64,000 nucleotides of DNA from JANNNX01 sp031398745 (GTDB taxonomy: Bacteria; Actinomycetota; Acidimicrobiia; Acidimicrobiales; CADCSY01): NCBI GenBank assembly GCA_031398745.1, contig JANNNX010000050.1, forward strand, positions 1 through 64,000, in the 5' to 3' direction. Shown in pieces: positions 17,904 through 25,807 of this stretch. Made by a program: the position numbers and the translations under genes. Each line of letters starts with the position of its first letter. Within the stretch, counting starts at the first letter, position 1. Below the pieces are notes generated by a model. The model ran no database searches and had not been told where the DNA came from. It saw nothing but the letters and a program-made list of their open reading frames with translations.

Positions 17904-17948
17904 GCCGGGATGCATGGCTGTCGGATTCCGGGAGCCATGCATCCCGGC
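17904..17948 (+). repeat. 43-bp inverted-repeat element, copy 2 (best hairpin)
   Basis: The arms CCGGGATGCATGGC (17905-17918) and GCCATGCATCCCGG (17934-17947) pair perfectly around TGTCGGATTCCGGGA, and one further G-C pair extends the stem to 15 bp. It lies 75 bp after the AbiEi/DUF559 stop in the convergent gap before divIC, in the same orientation as copy 1. Confidence 0.88.
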
Positions 17949-17960
17949 CCGAGGCGGCGG

Positions 17961-17990
17961 CCCGGCGCATCCCGGCCCGGCGCATCCCGG
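17961..17990 (+). repeat. Two tandem 15-bp GC-rich units
   Basis: CCCGGCGCATCCCGG occurs twice head to tail directly after repeat copy 2. A 12-base direct repeat, GGCCCGAGGCGG, brackets the block at 17947-17958 and 18009-18020. Nothing else is seen in the 219-bp gap 17829-18047. Confidence 0.7.
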
Positions 17991-18047
17991 CGCGGCCCGG
18001 CCCGGCGCGGCCCGAGGCGGTGGGGCCCGGGGTGCGGGGGTGGCGGG

Positions 18048-18449
18048 TTACCAGAGGTCGGTGAGGCCCTGCCAGGTGAGTTGGACGATCCGGCGGACGC
18101 CCGTCGGCGTCTCCTCGGGGACCACGTCGGTGGGGGCGACCACCGAGGGCTCGGACGTGTCGTCGGCGGTCTCGTCCGGCGGCGGCAGCACCACGTAGGC
18201 CTCCTCCCCCGGCATCACCATGCTGAAGTCGCGCCGGGCGATGTCGGCCACCGTCTCGGGGTCCTGCAGGTCTCGGGCCTGCTGCTCGAGGTCGGCGTTC
18301 TCCTCCTCCAGGGCGGCCAGCTCGTCCTGGGCCCGGCGAGCCGAAGCCTGCTGAGCCAGCCAGGTCCGGGTGGGAAACACCCCGACGACGATCAGCAGGG
18401 TGATGCCGACGGCCAGCACGGCCACGGTGATCCGCCGGGCAGCCGCCAC
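18048..18449 (-). CDS. Septum formation initiator, DivIC/FtsB family
   Basis: This 133-residue bitopic protein has a short basic N-terminus, one membrane helix (about 8-26), a coiled coil (about 33-65: DELAALEEENADLEQQ), then ETVADIARRDFSMVMPGEEAYVV. That last segment is the diagnostic DivIC/FtsB stretch. It takes part in the FtsQ-FtsL-FtsB divisome subcomplex. The C-terminal 40 residues are acidic and variable. It lies 2 bp after enolase, the usual actinobacterial position, so it is co-transcribed with eno. Confidence 0.9.
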   Translation of the reverse strand: MAAARRITVAVLAVGITLLIVVGVFPTRTWLAQQASARRAQDELAALEEENADLEQQARDLQDPETVADIARRDFSMVMPGEEAYVVLPPPDETADDTSEPSVVAPTDVVPEETPTGVRRIVQLTWQGLTDLW

Positions 18450-18451
18450 CG

Positions 18452-19741
18452 TCAGGCCCCGCCGACCCGGCTGGTGAGCGCGGCCAGGCCGCGGAAGGCG
18501 GCCACCGGCCCGAGGTCGTCCTCGATCCGCAGCAGCTGGTTGTACTTGGCCACTCGGTCGGAGCGGGCCGGTGCCCCGGTCTTGATCTGGCCGCAGTTGG
18601 TGGCCACTGCCAGGTCGGCGATGGTCGTGTCCTCGGTCTCGCCCGAGCGGTGGGACATCACCGACGTGTACCCGGCACGGGTCGCCAGCTCGACGGTCTC
18701 GAGGGTCTCGGTCAGGGTGCCGATCTGGTTCACCTTGACCAGCACCGAGTTGGCCACCCCGGCGTCGATCCCCCGCTCGAGGCGGATGCTGTTGGTCACG
18801 AACAGGTCGTCACCGACGAGCTGCACCCGGCTCCCGAGCTCGTCGGTGAGGGCCGTCCAGCCCTCCCAATCCTCCTCGGCCATACCGTCTTCGATCGACA
18901 CGATCGGGTAGCGGGCGGCCAGGTCGCTCCAGAAGCCCACCATCTCGGTGGGGCTGAGCGAGCGGCCCTCGCTCTCGAGGCGGTAGGCGCCGTCGTGGAA
19001 GATCTCCGACGTCGCCGGGTCGAGGGCGATGGCGATCTCGTCGCCAGCACTGAAGCCGGCCTCCTCGATCGCCTCGACCAGCAGGGCGATGGCCGCCTCG
19101 TTCGACGGGAGGTCGGGGGCGAAGCCACCCTCGTCGCCAACCCCGGTGGCCAGACCCCGCTGCTGGAGTAGTGACTTGAGGACGTGGTAGGTCTCGACCC
19201 CCCAGCGCAGCGCCTCGGCGAAGGATGCCGCCCCCACCGGCATCACCATGAACTCCTGGAGGTCGACGTTGTTGTCGGCGTGGGCCCCGCCGTTCAGCAC
19301 GTTCATCATCGGCACCGGCAACACGTGGGCGTTGGCGCCGCCGACGTAGCGGTACAGGGGCACCTCGAGCTCGGCCGCCGCCGCCCGGGCCGTCGCCAGC
19401 GAGACCCCGAGGATGGCGTTGGCTCCCAGTCGGGCCTTGTTGTCGGTCCCGTCGTGGTCGACCAGCGCGGTGTCGACCCGCCGCTGGTCGAGGGCGTCCA
19501 TGCCGATGACGGCGTCGGCGATCTCGTCGTTGACGTTGCCCACCGCCCCCAGCACGCCCTTGCCTCCGTAGCGATCGCCGCCGTCCCGCAGCTCGACCGC
19601 CTCGAACTGCCCGGTCGACGCCCCCGAGGGGACGATGGCCCGACCGACGGCCCCCGAGTCGAGCCCGACCTCGACCTCGATGGTGGGGTTGCCGCGGGAA
19701 TCGAGGACCTCCCGGGCCGTGACCTGCTCGATGCTGCTCAC
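18452..19741 (-). CDS. eno: Enolase (phosphopyruvate hydratase)
   Basis: The 429-residue enzyme converts 2-phosphoglycerate to phosphoenolpyruvate in glycolysis. It starts VSSIEQVTAREVLDSRGNPT and has VPSGASTGQFEAVELRD (mobile loop), LNGGAHADNN (substrate His), SIEDGMAEEDW (metal ligands), KVNQIGT (catalytic Lys) and SHRSGETED. The GTG at 19741 gives the usual family length; the longer frame to 19987 adds low-complexity sequence. AGGAG lies 12 bases upstream of the GTG, and a TACCGT box at 19786-19791 could give a leader of about 40 bases. Confidence 0.97.
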   Translation of the reverse strand: MSSIEQVTAREVLDSRGNPTIEVEVGLDSGAVGRAIVPSGASTGQFEAVELRDGGDRYGGKGVLGAVGNVNDEIADAVIGMDALDQRRVDTALVDHDGTDNKARLGANAILGVSLATARAAAAELEVPLYRYVGGANAHVLPVPMMNVLNGGAHADNNVDLQEFMVMPVGAASFAEALRWGVETYHVLKSLLQQRGLATGVGDEGGFAPDLPSNEAAIALLVEAIEEAGFSAGDEIAIALDPATSEIFHDGAYRLESEGRSLSPTEMVGFWSDLAARYPIVSIEDGMAEEDWEGWTALTDELGSRVQLVGDDLFVTNSIRLERGIDAGVANSVLVKVNQIGTLTETLETVELATRAGYTSVMSHRSGETEDTTIADLAVATNCGQIKTGAPARSDRVAKYNQLLRIEDDLGPVAAFRGLAALTSRVGGA

Positions 19742-19838
19742 GGAAGCTGTGACTCCTGTTGCTGGTGTTGCTGGAGTGGCCTGAAACGGTAGCGGACCGA
19801 GCGTTTCCGACGGGACCGCCGACGTGGAGCCCCCGGCC

Positions 19839-21182
19839 TCAGGGCGCCATCTCGGCCCGGCGGGCATCGTCGCGGTGCCGGGCAGCCGATGCCCGCAGGG
19901 CGGCCTCGGGATCGACGCCGACCCTGCGGGCCACCGCCACCACGCTCCAGAGCGCCTCGCCCACCTCGGCGTCGGTGCCGACGGCATCGAGGTCGAGGGA
20001 GGCGGGTGGCTCCGTCGCCGCCACCTCGGCCAGGCCGAGCCCGTCGGCCTTGCGCTGCACCTTGTGGGCGTAGAGGAGCGACGGCAGATTGCCGGCGATG
20101 CCGTCCATCACCGACTCCCGACCCTTCTCGAGCGCCTTGAGCTGCTCCCAATTGCGGACCACATCGTCCGCCCCGGCCACCTCGACCTGGCCGAAGACGT
20201 GGGGATGGCGGTAGACGAGCTTGTCGTGGATGCCCCGGGCGATGCCGGCCAGGTCGAACTGGCCCTCTTCGGCCCCCAGGGTGGCGTGAAAGACGACCTG
20301 GAACAGCAGGTCGCCGAGCTCCTCCTCGAGGTGCGCCCAGCCCGCGGCACCCTCGTCGAGGGCCTCGATGGCCTCCAGAACCTCGTAGGTCTCCTCCAGC
20401 AGGTGCCGGCTGAGGCTGGCGTGGGTCTGCTCCCGGTCCCACGGGCACTCGGCCCGCAGAACCCGCACCAGCTCGGCGAAGCGGACCAGCTCGGCCGCCA
20501 CCGGGGCGGCCAGCTCCGGCAGCCACAGCGCGCTCAGGTGATCGACGACCACCGACCCCGGTCGGTCGAGATCGGCCCACGGCAACTCGAGGACCACCTC
20601 GTCGGGCAGACCGAGGTGGTGCAGCACCACGGCGTGGGTCGGCGGCTGGTCGTCGAAGGCCAACTTGATGGCGCTCAGCACCGCCGGGTGGTCGACCTGG
20701 GCCACCAGCAACGGCCCGGTCTGTCCGGCCGCGTCCTCGGCGAAGCGGTGCCCGTCGACGATCCGCACCCCGGCGGCCACCGGGTCGACGCCCAGGGCGG
20801 CCCACGCCAGGTCGAGGAACGACAGCCCCGGGAGCAGGTCGAGCTCGACGCGGCCGTCGGCCCGGAGCAACTCAACGGTCCGCTCGGCCACCAGCGGCGA
20901 ACCCGGCACCCCGTAGAGGACGGGACCCTCGCCGGCGGCCTCGGCTTGCTCGGCGGCCTCGACCAGGCGCTCGACGATCTGGCCGTAGACCTCCTCGAGG
21001 GTGCTCGCCGTCTCGTAGACGACGTCGAAGCTGTGGGCACCGGCCAGGACCGCGGCGCTGGGGTGGCGGGTGGTCCGCACGAACCGGCGCTCGGGGGCCA
21101 CCGCCTCGATCGCCTCGAGGGTGGCCGCGGTCACCAGGCCCGGGCCGGCGGGCCCCATCCCCACCACCACCGCCCGGGCCAT
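19839..21182 (-). CDS. mazG: Tetrapyrrole-methylase-like / MazG nucleoside triphosphate pyrophosphohydrolase fusion
   Basis: The 447-residue protein has an N-terminal SAM-dependent tetrapyrrole (corrin/porphyrin) methylase-like domain (about 1-215: VVVGMGPAGPGLVT, VLYGVPGSP) and a C-terminal MazG domain (about 230-447). The MazG part shows CPWDREQTHASL, EETYEVLEAI, EELGDLLFQVVFH and VYRHPHVFG, with the Glu/Asp metal ligands intact. MazG removes pyrophosphate from NTPs, a house-cleaning role. This is the architecture of B. subtilis YabN. It sits between the foldase gene (13 bp) and eno, the normal place for actinobacterial mazG. The ATG at 21182 begins the methylase glycine motif directly. Confidence 0.88.
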   Translation of the reverse strand: MARAVVVGMGPAGPGLVTAATLEAIEAVAPERRFVRTTRHPSAAVLAGAHSFDVVYETASTLEEVYGQIVERLVEAAEQAEAAGEGPVLYGVPGSPLVAERTVELLRADGRVELDLLPGLSFLDLAWAALGVDPVAAGVRIVDGHRFAEDAAGQTGPLLVAQVDHPAVLSAIKLAFDDQPPTHAVVLHHLGLPDEVVLELPWADLDRPGSVVVDHLSALWLPELAAPVAAELVRFAELVRVLRAECPWDREQTHASLSRHLLEETYEVLEAIEALDEGAAGWAHLEEELGDLLFQVVFHATLGAEEGQFDLAGIARGIHDKLVYRHPHVFGQVEVAGADDVVRNWEQLKALEKGRESVMDGIAGNLPSLLYAHKVQRKADGLGLAEVAATEPPASLDLDAVGTDAEVGEALWSVVAVARRVGVDPEAALRASAARHRDDARRAEMAP

Positions 21183-21195
21183 GATCGAGTCTGGC

Positions 21196-22332
21196 CTACT
21201 GGCTGGCGGTCGTAGTCGTGGTGGGGGCCGCGGTGCCCGGCGGCGGCTCGACCAGGGCCAGGCCCTTCTCGGCTCCGGTGGCCGTGCAGGCACTGTCGTC
21301 CCAGGTGCCGTAGCGGCTGTTGACCGTCACCTCCGGGGGGCAGATCGCCTCCAGCAGGGCGTCGTTGTAGGCCTCGCGCCCGAGGTCGTCGAGCCGGGTC
21401 GACACGTCGCTCTCGGCACTGGCGTAGTCGGTTGCCGGGGTGCGGGAGGTGACCAGGATGAGGTGGTACCCGTACTGGGACCGGACCGGCTCGGTCACCT
21501 CGCCGACCGTGGCCTGCAGCGCCCCGGTCATGAACTCGGTGTCGATGTCGCCGCTGGCCAGCGTGTAGCAGCCGACCTCGCCGTTCTGCTCGGCCGAGGT
21601 GGTGTCGTCGCTCTCGGTGCTGGCCAGCGCGGCGAAGTCGGCGCCCTCGGCCAGCCGAGCCGACAGCGCGGTGGCCGCCTCCTCGGCCGCCGAGTCGCTG
21701 AGGTCGTCGGTGCTCACCAGGATGTGGCTGAAGCAGAGCGAGTCGAACTCCTCGCGGTGGGCGTTGAAGTACTCCTCGCCCTTCGACGGCTCGTAGGGGG
21801 CGCCGGTGGCGTCGATGAGCGAGAGCAGCATCGCCTCGCGGTGCACCAGGGTCTCCTGGTAGGAGTCCGGCAGCGCATCCATGATCTCCTCACCGGGATC
21901 GGAGGCGAGGCGATCCTTCGCCTCCTCCACCACCGCCTCGGTGATCTCGATACCCCGGCGCTCGAGCTCGTCCTCGATGAGGGCGTAGTAGAGGTCGTAG
22001 GTGAGGACCCGGGCCACGAAGGCGGTGTTGTCCGACCCCTTGCCCGTCCCCTCGAGGGCTACCCCGTAGCTGCTCTCGAGCGTCTCTCGGAAGCCGTCGT
22101 TGGACCGGATGACGTCGAGCTCGTCCTCCAGCTCGTCGCGGGTGATGGTCACCCCGCCGTCGACCGACGCCGCATTCGGGTCATCGGGGGACGAGGACGA
22201 CAGCAGGCCGCAGGAGGCGAGGAGCACCGAGGCGGCGGCGGCGAGGGCGACGACGACAGGCGACGACCGGGGGCGGGGGCGGGGTCCGAGCACGGCCGCA
22301 CAGGATGGCACGCCGGGGCCGCGAGGCGACAT
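21196..22332 (-). CDS. SurA/PrsA-like peptidyl-prolyl isomerase lipoprotein
   Basis: The 378-residue precursor has a long basic N-region, a hydrophobic stretch and a lipobox LLASC with Cys41, so it is exported and lipid-anchored. About 48-190 is a helical SurA-N-like chaperone part, and about 200-300 is a parvulin (PpiC) domain: FSHILVSTDDLSD, EEAATALSARLAEGADFAALA and YGYHLILV. It should assist folding of secreted proteins at the outer face of the membrane. The C-terminus is a Thr/Pro tail. It is 13 bp upstream of mazG. Confidence 0.85.
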   Translation of the reverse strand: MSPRGPGVPSCAAVLGPRPRPRSSPVVVALAAAASVLLASCGLLSSSSPDDPNAASVDGGVTITRDELEDELDVIRSNDGFRETLESSYGVALEGTGKGSDNTAFVARVLTYDLYYALIEDELERRGIEITEAVVEEAKDRLASDPGEEIMDALPDSYQETLVHREAMLLSLIDATGAPYEPSKGEEYFNAHREEFDSLCFSHILVSTDDLSDSAAEEAATALSARLAEGADFAALASTESDDTTSAEQNGEVGCYTLASGDIDTEFMTGALQATVGEVTEPVRSQYGYHLILVTSRTPATDYASAESDVSTRLDDLGREAYNDALLEAICPPEVTVNSRYGTWDDSACTATGAEKGLALVEPPPGTAAPTTTTTASQ

Positions 22333-22360
22333 CGCCGCCAGGCCGGGCTCCGGGTAAGGG

Positions 22361-23431
22361 TCAGGCCGGCGTGTCGAGGGCCCGGAGGTTGGCCTCGTAG
22401 ACCTCCCCCAGGATGCGGGGCACGTCGTAGGTGAGCTTCCAGGCCGGGTAGTGAGCCTCGAACTTGGCCAGGTCGCTGATCCACCACATGTGGTCGCCGA
22501 CCCGGTTGTCGTCGCGGTAAACGGTCAGCATCGACTTGCCGGCGATCTCCTCCGAGAGGCTGACGGCCTCGGCCATCGAGCAGTTGCTCTGGCGCCCACC
22601 CCCGATGTTGTAGACCTCGCCCACCCGGGGGGCCTTCGAGAACTCGTAGAACGCCTGGATCAGGTCGTAGCTGTGGATGTTGTCGCGGACCTGCTTCCCC
22701 TTGTAGCCGAAGATCTGGTACTCGCGGCCGAGCACGCAGCACTTCATGAGGTAGGCGAGGAAGCCATGCAGCTCGGCCCCCGAGTGCCCCGGCCCGGTGA
22801 GGCACCCGCCCCGGAAGCAGGCCGTGTACATCCCGAAGTAGCGCCCGTACTCCTGGACCATGACGTCGGCCGCGACCTTGGAGGCGCCGAAGACCGAGTG
22901 CAGGGTGGCATCGATCGACATCTCCTCGGGGATCCCCGCATGCCACTCGTGGGACTCGGGGAGCTCCCAGCGGGTGGCCTCCTCGACCAGCGGGAGGCCG
23001 TTGGGGCGATCGCCGTAGACCTTGTTGGTCGAGGTGAAGATGAACGGGGCGAGGGGCGCGTGGCGCCGGGTGCACTCGAGCATGTGCAGGGTCCCGAGGG
23101 CGTTCACCCCGAAGTCGACCAGCGGCGCCCCCGCGGCCCAGTCGTGCGAGGGCTGGGCCGCGGTGTGGATCACCAAGGCGATCGACGTGCCGTACTCGGC
23201 GAAGATGCGCTCGAGGGCATCGACGTCCCGGATGTCCACGCCGTGGTGGACGTAGCCCGGGATCTGCTCGCGGAGCTGGGCCACCGACCAGGCGGTGGAG
23301 GCCTCGTCACCGAAGAACTCCCGGCGCATGTCGTTGTCGATGCCGACGACGGTGAAGCCCTCGCCGCTGAAGAAGCGCACCGCTTCGGCCCCGATGAGGC
23401 CCCCCGATCCACTCACGAGCACGACTGCCAT
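22361..23431 (-). CDS. NAD-dependent epimerase, CDP-paratose 2-epimerase-like, Tyr-to-Phe at active site
   Basis: The 356-residue extended SDR has VSGSGGLIG at residues 5-13 (cofactor glycines), TSTNKVYGD (catalytic Ser/Thr region) and FGASKVAADVMVQEYGRYFG, then FRGGCLTGP and FGYKGKQVRDNIHS. The family normally uses Tyr-x-x-x-Lys; here the Tyr position is Phe. I recall relatives with the same Phe, so this may be a family trait rather than damage. It probably makes or recognises an activated deoxy sugar. GGAGGAGA lies before the ATG. It follows the binding-protein gene by 64 bp and interrupts the mfd-foldase-mazG order. Confidence 0.85.
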   Translation of the reverse strand: MAVVLVSGSGGLIGAEAVRFFSGEGFTVVGIDNDMRREFFGDEASTAWSVAQLREQIPGYVHHGVDIRDVDALERIFAEYGTSIALVIHTAAQPSHDWAAGAPLVDFGVNALGTLHMLECTRRHAPLAPFIFTSTNKVYGDRPNGLPLVEEATRWELPESHEWHAGIPEEMSIDATLHSVFGASKVAADVMVQEYGRYFGMYTACFRGGCLTGPGHSGAELHGFLAYLMKCCVLGREYQIFGYKGKQVRDNIHSYDLIQAFYEFSKAPRVGEVYNIGGGRQSNCSMAEAVSLSEEIAGKSMLTVYRDDNRVGDHMWWISDLAKFEAHYPAWKLTYDVPRILGEVYEANLRALDTPA

Positions 23432-23495
23432 GGATCTCCTCCGACCGGCCTGGGAACGGGAAGATCTTGGCAGCCGGTGCGCCGGTGGTGGCGCC

Positions 23496-25040
23496 TCAGT
23501 CCACCGTGATGTCGAGGATGTTGAGCCGGACGGTCTGACCGCCCGAGAACGTCACGTTGCCGACCTCGGTGGTGTGGGCCGTGGCGTTCTCGCCGTTGGC
23601 TGCCACCACCATGTACCCCTTGGTCACGATGAGGTTGACCAGCTCGGCCGCCACCTCCCGCCGGGCGTCGGGCTCCACCGCGGTCGAGAGCTCCTCGGCC
23701 TTGGCGTCGATCTCGGGGTCGACCGCATCGAAGACGTTGAGGGCGCCGTCGCCGGCGAAGAAGGTCCGGGCCAGGGCCGAGATGTCGCCCTGGGGGAAGG
23801 TGGTGAAGAACACCGGGAACCGGCCGCTGGTCGACTCCGGGATCAGGTTCGCGGCATTCACCTGCTCGAGCTCGACGGTGATCCCGATCTCACCCAGGAA
23901 GCCCTGGATGGCGGTGATGTCGGAGTTGCCGGTGGTCGCCGCCGGGAAGCTGAAGCCGTCCTCGTAGCCGGCCTCGGCCAACAGCTCGAGGGCCTTGTCC
24001 ACGTCGTAGTCGAAGCTGCCCTCCAGCTCGGGGTCGTAGCCCACCTGGCCCTCGCCCTGGGGCTGGACCGCGGGCCGGCCGAGCTGTCCGTAGATGGCCT
24101 CGGTGAAGGACTCCCGGTCGATGGCGTAAGACATCGCCTGGCGCACCCGCTCGTCCCCCAGGGCCTCGACGGTGGTGCCGTCACGATCGAGCACGATGAA
24201 GCCGAACCAGGTGGCCGACGACTTGGCCAGCTCGAAGCCCTCGTCGGTGACCGGGCCGACGGTGTTGGCGTCGACGCTGGCCACGTCGACCTCGCCCGAT
24301 CGCAGCGCGTTGACGGCCGCCCCCTGGGCCGGGTCGAGGGCGTGGAGTTCGAGGCGCTCGACCTGCTGGCGGTCGGTGTTCCAGTAGCCGTCGCGAGGGG
24401 TGTAGACGTAGACCGCGTTGGCGGTGCTGGCTCCCGCGTCGAACTCGTAGGGCCCACTGCCGGCGGGGGTCTGGTCGAGCTCGGGGTCCTCAAAGCTCGC
24501 TGGGTTCACCAGCATCCCCTGCTTGCCCGACAGCACGTCGAGGAAGTTCGCCACCGGCTGGCTCAACACGATCGTGACGTGGGTCTCGTCGTCCACGGTG
24601 ACCGAGGCGATGTTCTTCAGGTCGGGCTCTGCCGTCGAGAAGCCGATCTCCTTGTTGCGGTCGAGGTTGGCCTTGACCACCTCGGCATCGACGACGGTGC
24701 CGTCGGGGAAGGTGACGTCGTCGCGCAAGGTCAGCTCGACGGTGGTCCCGTCGAAGGTCCATTCCGAGGCGACCGAGGCCTGCACCGCGTCGGGGTCGGA
24801 GACGTCGAGGAGGGTGTCGTACACCGGCTGGAGGTAGGGCTCACCACCCGCCCCGAAGTTGGCCGGATCGAAGTTGACGCTGGCCGGGTTGACGGCCAGC
24901 CGCAACGTCCCGTGGGGCCCGGACTCGGTGGTGTCGGTGCTCTGGTCACCCCCACCTCCGTCATCGCTGGAGCAGGCCCCGGCGAACAGCGCGCCCAGCA
25001 GGAGGGCGACGACCACGATCGAGCGACGACGAGACGACAT
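23496..25040 (-). CDS. ABC transporter substrate-binding lipoprotein, family 5 (peptide/nickel type), orphan
   Basis: The 514-residue precursor has a signal peptide with lipobox FAGAC (Cys23), a Gly/Asp linker, then a family-5 solute-binding fold: GTLRLAVNPAS, YLQPVYDTLLDV, SEWTFDG with LTLRDDVTFPDGT, and RQAMSYAIDRESF. No permease or ATPase gene lies nearby, so it either works with a transporter elsewhere or acts as a sensor. The divergent TetR at 25160 and the perfect palindrome between them suggest ligand-dependent repression. A paralogue lies at 41702-43273. I chose ATG 25040 because it places the signal peptide at the N-terminus. Confidence 0.87.
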   Translation of the reverse strand: MSSRRRSIVVVALLLGALFAGACSSDDGGGGDQSTDTTESGPHGTLRLAVNPASVNFDPANFGAGGEPYLQPVYDTLLDVSDPDAVQASVASEWTFDGTTVELTLRDDVTFPDGTVVDAEVVKANLDRNKEIGFSTAEPDLKNIASVTVDDETHVTIVLSQPVANFLDVLSGKQGMLVNPASFEDPELDQTPAGSGPYEFDAGASTANAVYVYTPRDGYWNTDRQQVERLELHALDPAQGAAVNALRSGEVDVASVDANTVGPVTDEGFELAKSSATWFGFIVLDRDGTTVEALGDERVRQAMSYAIDRESFTEAIYGQLGRPAVQPQGEGQVGYDPELEGSFDYDVDKALELLAEAGYEDGFSFPAATTGNSDITAIQGFLGEIGITVELEQVNAANLIPESTSGRFPVFFTTFPQGDISALARTFFAGDGALNVFDAVDPEIDAKAEELSTAVEPDARREVAAELVNLIVTKGYMVVAANGENATAHTTEVGNVTFSGGQTVRLNILDITVD

Positions 25041-25092
25041 TGGGTTCCCCCGAGACGACGTGGGACACCCGGCGCGTCCCCGCTTGCGGAAT

Positions 25093-25111
25093 AGTGTTCC
25101 GGCGGAACACT
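25093..25111. promoter_or_regulatory. Candidate TetR operator between divergent genes
   Basis: AGTGTTCC and GGAACACT form a perfect 8-bp inverted repeat around GGC. It lies 52 bp from the binding-protein start and 48 bp from the TetR start. TetR repressors commonly bind such a site in the gap shared with their divergent target. Confidence 0.6.
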
Positions 25112-25147
25112 CTTCCGGCACCCGCTACCCGCTGTCAAGGACCCTCG

Positions 25148-25153
25148 TAAGCT
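25148..25153 (+). promoter_or_regulatory. Candidate -10 box for leaderless tetR
   Basis: TAAGCT ends 6 bases before the GTG at 25160, and no ribosome binding site is present. A leaderless start on that GTG is likely. Confidence 0.45.
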
Positions 25154-25159
25154 GCGGCG

Positions 25160-25783
25160 GTGGATCGCCCCGGGTCTGCCACCGCCCCTGACCCGGTCGA
25201 GCGCCCGCGCCGCGACCAGGCCGTCGAGAACCGGGCCCGCATCCTCGAGGTGGCCCGGCAGGCGTTCAACGAAGACGGCCCCGACGTCTCCATGAGCGAC
25301 ATCGCCCGCCGGGCCGGGGTCGGGATCGGGACGATCTACCGCAACTTCGCCAGCAAGGACGAGCTCCTCCGGCTGCTGGCCGAGCAGGTGGCGACGTCGC
25401 TGTCGGAGCGAGCCGAGGCCGCCCTCGAGGCGGCCGACCCGGCGGCTGGCGTCGAGCTGCTGGTCCGGGCCTTCGTCGAGATCAACCGCGACTACCGCAC
25501 GCTGATCGTGGCGGCCCGTGCCTCCCAACCCCAGGCCGCTCTGCCTCCGACTCCCGCGTCCTACGACCGCATGCGCCACGTCACCAACGCGGTGCTCGAC
25601 CGAGGGATCGCGGCGGGCGTGGTGCGAGCCGACACCGACCTCATCGACATCGCGGTCCTGTCGGGAGCCATCGGACTCATGGGCGGCGGGCGATCGGCGG
25701 TCGGGGCACCGGACGACGACCTCGAGGCCCGCACCGAGCGTCTGGTGGCCATGGTCGTCGCCGGCCTCCGTCCGAACGGCTGA
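25160..25783 (+). CDS. TetR/AcrR family regulator
   Basis: The 207-residue protein has a typical N-terminal DNA-binding region: RILEVARQAFNEDG (helix 1), SMSDIARRAGVGIGTIYRNF (helix-turn-helix) and SKDELL. A variable ligand-binding part follows, with EINRDYRTLIVAARA. It is divergent from the family-5 binding-protein gene and faces the palindrome at 25093-25111, so it probably represses that gene and itself. The ligand is unknown. The GTG start is supported by the TAAGCT box 6 bases upstream. Confidence 0.88.
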   Translation: MDRPGSATAPDPVERPRRDQAVENRARILEVARQAFNEDGPDVSMSDIARRAGVGIGTIYRNFASKDELLRLLAEQVATSLSERAEAALEAADPAAGVELLVRAFVEINRDYRTLIVAARASQPQAALPPTPASYDRMRHVTNAVLDRGIAAGVVRADTDLIDIAVLSGAIGLMGGGRSAVGAPDDDLEARTERLVAMVVAGLRPNG

Positions 25784-25807
25784 GCGGCGGGCGCGCTCGG
25801 CGTCGGG

